A stretch of 5,101 nucleotides of DNA from Actinomycetota bacterium (GTDB lineage: Bacteria; Actinomycetota; Actinomycetes; Actinomycetales; Actinomycetaceae), in the NCBI GenBank assembly GCA_019425105.1, contig JAHYYD010000167.1:1-5101 (forward strand), written 5' to 3'. Made by a program: the position numbers and the translations under genes. The notes under the pieces are model-generated. The model did not search any database, had not been told where the DNA came from, and saw nothing but the letters and a program-made list of their open reading frames with translations. The stretch's first letter is position 1, and every line of letters begins with the position of its first letter. Positions 1 to 5,101 of this stretch are shown one piece after another.

Positions 1-93
1 TCCCTTTTGAATATTTCAAACTTTGAATTCATATCGTTGGAATTGCAACGTTTCTAGAGGTTATTGAAAGTTCAGGCAATCGAATTGCATGCG
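1..93 (-). repeat. Palindromic repeat element, copy A (cut by the window edge)
   Basis: Read on the minus strand, this stretch aligns without gaps to the two 103-bp elements at 3221-3323 and 3422-3524, with about 77 of 93 positions identical by eye. It begins with the same 12-bp terminal repeat (GAATTGCATGCG on the plus strand at 82-93) and has the same central AACGTTG-CAATTC-CAACG core and a TTTGAAA segment. The other terminal repeat would lie just outside the window, so completeness cannot be judged. Copy A is clearly more diverged than the two right-hand copies are from each other, so it is an older member of the family. It contains no coding potential. Confidence 0.75.
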
Positions 94-139
94 AAATTTG
101 GGGAGGGGTGCGTTACTGGGGTGAGCTGGGGTGTTGGTG

Positions 140-200
140 CGTGACTTTTTTCTCCCTGCTCATCGTGTTGGTGGCGGAAGCGGTAAAAAGTTCTCCCTGC
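140..200 (-). repeat. Two degenerate inverted units of the 42-bp repeat array
   Basis: On the minus strand, a unit starting at 200 reads GCAGGGAGAACTTTTTACCG. This matches 16 of the first 20 bases of the direct units that begin at 238. A second unit starting at 159 reads GCAGGGAGAAAAAAGTCACG and keeps GC-GGGAGA and GT but is much weaker (about 12 of 20). The two starts are 41 bp apart, close to the 42-bp period of the direct array. The unit at 200 is well supported. The one at 159 rests partly on its position. Confidence 0.6.
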
Positions 201-237
201 ATGCGAAAAATGGCCCGAAATCGGCATTTTGGGGCTC

Positions 238-447
238 GCTGGGAGAGTTTTGTACCGGGTGGGCCTGCCAAGGCCGCTTGCTGGGAGAGTTTTGTACCGG
301 GTGGGCGGTCGAGCCGGTCGTGCTGGGAGAGTTTTGTACCGGGTGGGCCGCCGAGCCAGGCGTGCTGGGAGAGTTTTGTACCGGGTGGGCCCGTCGGGGG
401 TGTGTGCTGGGAGAGTTTTGTACCGGGTATGGTCCAGCGAGGTCGTG
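238..447 (+). repeat. Five tandem 42-bp direct repeats (27-bp conserved core, 15-bp variable part)
   Basis: Units start at 238, 280, 322, 364 and 406, an exact 42-bp period. The first 27 bp are identical in units 1-4, and the fifth keeps 23 bp. The core contains GGGAGAGTTTTGTACCGGG. The remaining 15 bp differ between units, although units 2 and 3 share 11 of 15 positions, so these are diverging tandem repeats and not independent spacers. A period of 42 bp equals four helical turns, so every core faces the same side of the DNA. It is also a multiple of three, which keeps several frames open and creates repetitive but probably untranslated ORFs. Function unknown; protein-binding sites or a structured RNA are possible. 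Confidence 0.9.
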
Positions 448-755
448 CAGGATGAATTCCGGTTCCTCACGCACCTGGAGGAAATTCGTCGATGGTCGTC
501 GCGCATGAGACGTGGAACTCTTGGGTAGCAGATCCGTGCTCCGCGCATCGGCTTCGACGAACTTCCACGTATTCGATGGGGATGGGGCTCGATGGCGTGT
601 CGTCGCTTCGTCCATATCGTCCTGCGCGCGGTCTGTGTGAGACCTCGTGAACGGACGTAGAGAGGGCCAAGTGTCGCCTCAGTCTGATGCCTCGATCGCG
701 CCCTGATGGGGAGTGTTATGCATGCTTACCCTCGGCCTCATTGTCGCGCGTTACG
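448..755. other. Intergenic region without a recognisable gene
   Basis: About 300 bp between the repeat array and the groEL control region. Open frames here are short, have no ribosome-binding site that I can support and resemble no family I know. The visible structure is an interrupted inverted repeat, 480-492 with 554-566 (GGAAATTCGTCGA against its complement, 12 of 13). A second one overlaps it, 510-517 with 563-570 (ACGTGGAA/TTCCACGT). There is also a small hairpin at 630-644 (GGTCT-GTGTG-AGACC). These could belong to an untranslated leader or a decayed sequence. Confidence 0.5.
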
Positions 756-756
756 C

Positions 757-777
757 CCTGAGCGCATCCGACTCAAG
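757..777 (+). promoter_or_regulatory. Candidate HAIR operator (HspR-binding type)
   Basis: The arms CCTGAGC (757-763) and ACTCAAG (771-777) are separated by 7 bp. The known HspR-associated inverted repeat is CTTGAGT-N7-ACTCAAG. The right arm is perfect and the left arm matches 5 of 7, with the correct spacing. The site lies just upstream of two CIRCE operators in front of groEL, a sensible place for a heat-shock repressor. The left-arm mismatches and the absence of hspR from the window keep this tentative. Confidence 0.45.
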
Positions 778-791
778 CTCCGCAACCTCGC

Positions 792-818
792 CTTGCACTC
801 TGGGGTAGTGAGTGCCAA
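792..818 (+). promoter_or_regulatory. CIRCE operator 1 (HrcA-binding site, imperfect)
   Basis: The arms CTTGCACTC (792-800) and GAGTGCCAA (810-818) are separated by 9 bp. The CIRCE consensus is TTAGCACTC-N9-GAGTGCTAA. The central GCACTC and GAGTGC halves are intact and the spacing is exact; the outer bases deviate at three positions. CIRCE is bound by the repressor HrcA, which itself needs GroEL for activity, so groEL is regulated by feedback when unfolded protein titrates the chaperonin. Confidence 0.8.
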
Positions 819-854
819 AATCATAGTTAGCACTCCGACATGGAGAGTGATAAG
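793..854 (+). promoter_or_regulatory. groEL promoter region (two weak candidate hexamer pairs)
   Basis: One candidate is TTGCAC (793-798) and CAAAAT (816-821) with a 17-bp spacer. The other is TTAGCA (827-832) and GATAAG (849-854) with a 16-bp spacer. Both overlap CIRCE arms, as expected for a repressed heat-shock promoter. Neither is a strong match to the sigma-70-type consensus, so the exact start of transcription cannot be fixed from sequence alone. Confidence 0.3.
827..853 (+). promoter_or_regulatory. CIRCE operator 2 (HrcA-binding site, near perfect)
   Basis: The arms TTAGCACTC (827-835) and GAGTGATAA (845-853) are separated by 9 bp. Only one base in 18 differs from the CIRCE consensus. 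It starts exactly 35 bp after the first CIRCE copy and ends 89 bp before the groEL start codon, so it would lie at the promoter or in the early leader. This is the strongest regulatory site in the window. Confidence 0.93.
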
Positions 855-870
855 ACCACCGGTTCGATGA

Positions 871-2571
<1,701 letters not shown>

Positions 2572-2593
2572 GCCGCTCAGCGTTAAGCTGATC

Positions 2594-2640
2594 CGCCTGG
2601 GGGCGGGGCCTGTGAGGGTCCCGCCCCCAGGCGTCTGTCT
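2594..2640. terminator. Strong hairpin terminator between convergent groEL and WXG100 genes
   Basis: A perfect 14-bp stem, CGCCTGGGGGCGGG (2594-2607) with its complement (2620-2633), and a 12-base loop, followed by a modest T-containing tail (TCTGTCT). It starts 22 bp after the groEL stop codon. Because the minus-strand WXG100 gene ends at 2707 and runs towards it, the hairpin can serve both convergent transcripts. The lack of a long T run is common in high-GC bacteria. Confidence 0.85.
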
Positions 2641-2706
2641 ACCAGCCCGAGGCATTGGCACGAGGCGTAGGAGCCTTGGCCGGAATTGCTGCCCCGAGCG
2701 GGCGGC

Positions 2707-3000
2707 TTAGGCTCCGGCGAAGAGGGCGGCGGAGTGTGCCTCCGCATCGGAGTAGGTGGCGGCGGCTGCCTGTAGTTGCGTGGAGATGCCGTCGAGGGCG
2801 TCGTGTGTCTGCGCTTGGACGGCTTGCCACTGCGTGATGGATGCTTGGAAGTTCACCTGAGCGCCGCCGGTCCATGAGTCCTGCAGCGCTAAGAGTTGGG
2901 CCATCATCGTATCGACCTCGGTGCGGATGGTGGATGCGGTTGCGCAAGCCTGGGCGGCTGCGGCGGAAATCTGTTCGGCGTCGACGGCGTATGCGGTCAT
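2707..3000 (-). CDS. WXG100 family protein (ESAT-6/CFP-10-like, probable type VII secretion substrate)
   Basis: A 97-residue protein of the usual WXG100 size: two alpha-helical, Ala/Gln-rich segments (about 7-40 and 50-88) around a W-x-G turn, here SWTGG with W43, T44, G45. A Y-x-x-x-E motif (Y83 to E87) near the C-terminus fits the YxxxD/E export signal used by ESX/T7SS substrates. There are no signal peptide or membrane segments. The start at 3000 is chosen because AAAGGAG lies at 3008-3014, 7 bp upstream; an in-frame ATG further upstream at 3042 would place this site inside the gene. Such proteins form helical-hairpin dimers exported by an EccC-type ATPase. No secretion gene or WXG partner is in the window, so it may be a homodimer or have a partner elsewhere. 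Family assignment is secure; secretion is inferred. Confidence 0.92.
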   Translation of the reverse strand: MTAYAVDAEQISAAAAQACATASTIRTEVDTMMAQLLALQDSWTGGAQVNFQASITQWQAVQAQTHDALDGISTQLQAAAATYSDAEAHSAALFAGA

Positions 3001-3017
3001 GATGTCACTCCTTTGTG

Positions 3018-3067
3018 GGACCCCGGGTGGGTCCGTCAACATCGACGCTACGCGCGTGACAGCGCGT
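3018..3067 (-). promoter_or_regulatory. Two inverted repeats upstream of the WXG100 start
   Basis: Immediately before the ribosome-binding site is GGACCC (3018-3023), a 5-base loop and GGGTCC (3029-3034). If transcribed, this would be a leader hairpin 4 bases from the AAAGGAG. Further upstream is ACGCGC (3050-3055), six bases and GCGCGT (3062-3067), a perfect dyad that could be an operator. I see no promoter here good enough to name. TAGCGT on the minus strand (about 3046-3051) is a possible -10 element without a clear -35. Confidence 0.4.
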
Positions 3068-3089
3068 GATCCAGGCAGAATCAGAGCCC

Positions 3090-3098
3090 TGTGGATAA
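3090..3098 (-). promoter_or_regulatory. DnaA box 1 (TTATCCACA)
   Basis: The minus strand reads TTATCCACA, a perfect match to the classic high-affinity DnaA 9-mer. It is embedded in CCTGTGGATAAC (3088-3099, plus strand), which is repeated exactly 30 bp further on. It lies about 90 bp upstream of the WXG100 start codon. Confidence 0.6.
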
Positions 3099-3119
3099 CT
3101 GTCTGATAGGAAAAGTGCC

Positions 3120-3128
3120 TGTGGATAA
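3120..3128 (-). promoter_or_regulatory. DnaA box 2 (TTATCCACA)
   Basis: A second perfect 9-mer in the same orientation, 30 bp (about three helical turns) from the first and sharing the 12-bp context CCTGTGGATAAC (3118-3129). Two in-phase boxes make chance less likely. They could be a DnaA-titration or DnaA-controlled promoter site for the WXG100 gene. No dnaA, dnaN or AT-rich unwinding region is present, so this is not an evident replication origin. Confidence 0.6.
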
Positions 3129-3220
3129 CCCCGAGGTATGCCTGTGCCGATGACGGCTAAGTTGCCGAGGGCTTGGCTGCGGCACCCGTGGGCGGTGGCG
3201 GGGCCTACCCTCCGAAAAGT

Positions 3221-3323
3221 CGCATGCAATTCGATTCGGTGAAGTTTCAACAAAGTCTGGAAACGTTGCAATTCCAACGTTGTGAATTCAAGGTTTGAAA
3301 TAGTCGTGGGGGAATTGCATGCG
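3221..3323 (+). mobile_element. Palindromic MITE-like element, copy B
   Basis: A 103-bp element bounded by perfect 12-bp inverted repeats, CGCATGCAATTC (3221-3232) and GAATTGCATGCG (3312-3323). Inside are a pairing TTTCAA/TTTGAAA segment and a central hairpin, AACGTTG-CAATTC-CAACGTT, so the whole element can fold as an interrupted cruciform or RNA hairpin. It has no coding capacity and no obvious short target-site duplication. The architecture suggests a non-autonomous palindromic repeat of MITE or REP type, but no related transposase is seen, so mobility is inferred. Confidence 0.55.
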
Positions 3324-3421
3324 GAATTGGGGGTGGGTGCAGGAATGACGTGCGTGATGGCTGGGTGCGAGGCCTGGTCACGGTGCCGGTGGGCGGCGGC
3401 GGGGCCTGCCCTCCGGAAAGT

Positions 3422-3524
3422 CGCATGCAATTCGATTCGGTGAAGTTTCAACAAAGTCTGGAAACGTTGCAATTCCAACGTTGTGAATTCAAGGTTTGAA
3501 ATAGTCGTGGGGGAATTGCATGCG
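3422..3524 (+). mobile_element. Palindromic MITE-like element, copy C
   Basis: Identical to copy B over all 103 bp, including both 12-bp terminal repeats (3422-3433 and 3513-3524). It is present because the whole 201-bp unit was duplicated, and probably not through an independent insertion, since the flanking DNA was copied too. Confidence 0.55.
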
Positions 3525-3629
3525 GAATTGGGGGTGGGTGCAGGAATGACGTGTGTGGTGGCTGGGTGCGAGGCCTGGGCCGCCGCCCATGGGCGCACCG
3601 AGCAGCCTGAATGTGCAGAGCAAAGTAGT

Positions 3630-3661
3630 GGAGCCGCCCCCCGTGTGGGGAGGGCGGCTCC
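3630..3661 (-). terminator. Hairpin terminator after the HD-like gene
   Basis: A 10-bp perfect stem, GGAGCCGCCC (3630-3639) with GGGCGGCTCC (3652-3661), extended inwards by further C/G pairs around a short loop. It lies 52 bp beyond the stop codon of the minus-strand gene ending at 3714. On the minus strand it is followed by a short T-containing tail (ACTACTTTGCTC), so an intrinsic terminator is likely although the T run is weak. Confidence 0.75.
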
Positions 3662-3713
3662 ATTGGTCGACGCGTCAGACGACCTGAGCAAGTACGACCA
3701 GCCCGCGGCCTCG

Positions 3714-4676
3714 TCAGTCGGCGGTCGGAAGGTCCAGGGATTCGACGGCCGATTCGAGGGAGGAGGTGGTCTCCACGTCCTCGTCGGAATCCGTGTTTTC
3801 CTCGATCTTGCGAGGCAGAACACCGGTTGATGTGGCCTCGTCGTCCGGGGTGGCGACGGGCACGCGCTTCTTGATTGAGCGCCGCTTGATGATCAGGGTG
3901 CCGGTCGTGGTCGTGGAGTCTTCCACGACCTCGTCGGTGTCATCCGCGTCGTCGCTGTCGTCCGTGTCCTCGGTCTGGGCGGCCTGGCACAGTTGGGCTT
4001 TCTCGCGTTCGAGCCGGGTCAGTTCGACCTCGAGGTTCGCGCGGGCGGTGTCTTCCCAGGTGGAGCCGAGAGGGGATTGGTAGATCGTCTCGTAGCTGAG
4101 GAGCTTCTTGACGAGCGCCATGCGTGCTTTGACGAATTGCAGGTCGTCGAGTTCACTGAGTTCGGCGCGCAGTGAGCACCGCAGCTTCTTGTAGTCCTGG
4201 GGGCTGCACGACAGGCAGGCCAGGTCGGCGTCGACGAGTACCTGCGCGTCAAAATCGGTGCGTGGCGCGCGGTGACGCGTCAGGAAGGCGATGAGTTCGT
4301 CGACGCGGACGACGACCTCCTCGGGCACGCCGAGATTGGTGAGGCGGTTGTGCGCGTGATCGATGCAGCGGGTGGACGCGAAGTTCGCCTGGAAACCCCC
4401 GAGTTTGATCTCGAGGGCCTTGTTGAGGAAGGCTCCGTGGTACCACGCGGCGACGCGCAGGATGTCGGGATCGTGCGCGGACGAGGAAATTTCATCGATG
4501 TGGGTGAGCGTGTTCATGAGCCGACGCAGATTGTGCATCTGGCGTTCCGGCGCGCTCCAGCGCTGTGCGAGGTCGATGCCCTCGTGTTCGAGGTCCGACT
4601 GGCTCGCGGTTGCGCCGATTTGCTGCATGGCGTCAACGAAAGACGTCAGCAGCCACTGAGGTGCTTGAGCACCCAT
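3714..4676 (-). CDS. HD-superfamily phosphohydrolase-like protein with acidic tail, probably inactive
   Basis: A 320-residue protein. Residues about 8-222 resemble the predicted metal-dependent HD phosphohydrolases of COG4339: an N-terminal MHNL segment (H48), AAWYHGAFL (77-84), the LGVPEEVVVRV segment (115-125), TRHRAP (133-138), VDADLA (148-153) and a closing YQSP...ARANLEVEL stretch. The family's paired His-Asp is here H80-G81, and the second His of the usual H-x-x-x-H segment appears to be R52, so metal binding and catalysis are doubtful. A C-x-x-C occurs at 154-157. The rest is low complexity: an acidic run (236-253), a basic patch (264-271) and an acidic Ser/Thr-rich end. No signal peptide is seen. 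AAGGAG (4685-4690) stands 8 bp before the ATG. It is a single gene with its own promoter and terminator. Substrate unknown. Confidence 0.8.
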   Translation of the reverse strand: MGAQAPQWLLTSFVDAMQQIGATASQSDLEHEGIDLAQRWSAPERQMHNLRRLMNTLTHIDEISSSAHDPDILRVAAWYHGAFLNKALEIKLGGFQANFASTRCIDHAHNRLTNLGVPEEVVVRVDELIAFLTRHRAPRTDFDAQVLVDADLACLSCSPQDYKKLRCSLRAELSELDDLQFVKARMALVKKLLSYETIYQSPLGSTWEDTARANLEVELTRLEREKAQLCQAAQTEDTDDSDDADDTDEVVEDSTTTTGTLIIKRRSIKKRVPVATPDDEATSTGVLPRKIEENTDSDEDVETTSSLESAVESLDLPTAD

Positions 4677-4709
4677 GGGCCACTCTCCTTGTTGAGGAAT
4701 ACCTGAGCC

Positions 4710-4738
4710 ATGCTAGTGCGCTTTTGAGCGCAGGTCAC
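4710..4738 (-). promoter_or_regulatory. Promoter of the HD-like gene with an operator-like palindrome in the spacer
   Basis: On the minus strand, GTGACC (4733-4738) resembles a -35 and TAGCAT (4710-4715) a -10, with a 17-bp spacer. Predicted transcription would start near 4703, leaving about 26 bases of leader that includes the ribosome-binding site. The spacer holds a perfect dyad, TGCGCT-TTTG-AGCGCA (4717-4732), which fills it almost exactly. A regulator bound there would directly cover the promoter, so repression is the simplest reading. Confidence 0.55.
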
Positions 4739-4749
4739 GTTCGTTGGCA

Positions 4750-4773
4750 AAAAATCGGGGGAAATCCCGATCG
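4750..4773 (-). terminator. Rho-independent terminator of the histidine kinase gene
   Basis: On the minus strand a stem ATCGGG (4772-4767), loop ATTTCC and CCCGAT (4760-4755) is followed directly by a run of T (4755-4750). It lies about 80 bp beyond the kinase stop codon and separates this transcript from the HD-like gene. The T run makes it the most classical terminator in the window. Confidence 0.85.
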
Positions 4774-4852
4774 TTTCGCATGAACTGTCGTGCTGGAAAA
4801 CGCGAAAATTGAGCGGAAAACTCGGCGGTGTGAGTTCTGCTCGTTATGTCGT

Positions 4853-5101
4853 TCACGTCGTGGGGAGTTCGATGCGGACGGTGAGTCCGCCGCCTTTCGT
4901 CTTGGTGAGTGACGCGTTTCCCCTGTGGGCTGCGAGGATGCCCGAGACGATGGCGAGGCCGAGGCCGGATCCGCCGGATTTGCGGTTGCGTGAGCTGTCG
5001 GCACGGTAGAAGCGTTCGAAGACGCGTCCGCGGTCGGTTTCGTCGATGCCGGGCCCGTGGTCGCGCAGTTCGACGATGGCGGTGTCGCCGCTGCGTCCGA
5101 G
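4853..5101 (-). CDS. Sensor histidine kinase, C-terminal part (ATPase domain; 5' end outside the window)
   Basis: The last 82 residues of a two-component sensor kinase; the gene continues beyond the right edge. The end of the HATPase_c domain is clear: the G1 box DHGPGI (visible residues 14-19), the F box VFERFYRAD (27-35) and the G2 box GGSGLGLAIV (43-52), followed by the usual terminal strand TVRIELP. This is the ATP-binding part that phosphorylates the conserved His of the kinase, which then passes phosphate to a response regulator. The sensory and dimerisation regions are not visible, so the signal cannot be inferred. A response regulator gene is likely upstream, outside the window. The spacing to the HD-like gene (176 bp, with a terminator) argues against an operon with it. 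Confidence 0.95.
   Translation of the reverse strand, partial: LGRSGDTAIVELRDHGPGIDETDRGRVFERFYRADSSRNRKSGGSGLGLAIVSGILAAHRGNASLTKTKGGGLTVRIELPTT

Larger units (their letters stand above)
3188..3578 (+). repeat. Tandem duplication of a 201-bp unit
   Basis: Copy 1 begins at 3188 and copy 2 at 3389, both with GTGGGCGG. Over the 190 bp compared (3188-3377 against 3389-3578) I count five differences, all transitions, and the 103-bp palindromic core is identical. This points to recent duplication or gene conversion. Because 201 is divisible by three, the duplication keeps a minus-strand frame open through both copies, but that frame has no support as a gene. The 3130-3187 stretch before it resembles the unit only weakly. 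Confidence 0.93.

Noticed and set aside
238..447. CRISPR array (regular 27-bp repeats with variable 15-bp segments)
   Set aside because: The variable parts are far too short for spacers, two of them resemble each other, inverted copies lie alongside and no cas gene is present.
72..615. Repeat proteins with 14-residue units (for example TRYKTLPA) encoded across the 42-bp array
   Set aside because: Several frames on both strands stay open equally because 42 is a multiple of three. None has a good start signal, and the conservation is at DNA level across the core.
3088..3129. Chromosomal or plasmid replication origin
   Set aside because: Only two DnaA boxes, no AT-rich unwinding region and no replication gene nearby.
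3585..3594. GCCCATGGGC palindrome and surrounding GGTGCG/CGCACC pair as an operator or attachment site
   Set aside because: Short, GC-rich and without a gene start nearby; easily expected by chance in this base composition.
3005..3823. Minus-strand open frame of 272 codons with an internal 67-residue duplication
   Set aside because: The duplication is just the 201-bp DNA repeat read in frame. The frame crosses palindromes, a terminator and the end of the HD-like gene, and has no convincing ribosome-binding site or family match.
4272..4706. Plus-strand open frame of 144 codons opposite the HD-like gene
   Set aside because: Antisense shadow: the minus-strand gene has a promoter, ribosome-binding site, terminator and recognisable domain, whereas this frame has none.

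Overview
The window looks like chromosomal DNA of a high-GC Gram-positive bacterium. The evidence is a GroEL of actinobacterial type with strongly GC-biased third codon positions, HrcA-type CIRCE operators in front of it, and a WXG100 (ESAT-6-like) secretion substrate. The GroEL sequence feels closest to Actinomycetaceae (Actinomyces/Schaalia), but that placement is from memory, not from a search.

Layout. Positions 1-447 hold no convincing gene and are full of repeats: a palindromic element cut by the left edge (1-93), then a symmetric array of about 42-bp units, two inverted and degenerate (about 140-200) and five direct and nearly perfect (238-447). Positions 448-755 hold no recognisable gene. 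A heat-shock control region (757-853) carries one HAIR-like site and two CIRCE operators. It drives a single groEL gene (943-2571), which ends at a strong 14-bp-stem terminator. On the minus strand, convergent with groEL, is a 97-residue WXG100 protein (2707-3000). Its upstream region has two perfect 9-mer DnaA boxes 30 bp apart. Next comes a 201-bp tandem duplication (3188-3578); each copy contains a 103-bp imperfect palindrome bounded by 12-bp inverted repeats, and this is the same element family as at the left edge. After a terminator (3630-3661) there is a minus-strand gene (3714-4676) for a degenerate HD-phosphohydrolase-like protein with an acidic tail. It has its own promoter, whose spacer is filled exactly by a palindrome. 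The last part (4853-5101, minus) is the 3' end of a sensor histidine kinase with a terminator of its own.

The genes appear to be separate transcription units, not one pathway: general protein folding (GroEL), a probable type VII secretion substrate, a protein of unknown function and part of a two-component system. The most unusual content is non-coding: the mirror-symmetric 42-bp repeat array, the palindromic elements found on both sides of the groEL/WXG100 block, and the stacked HAIR plus double CIRCE control region.
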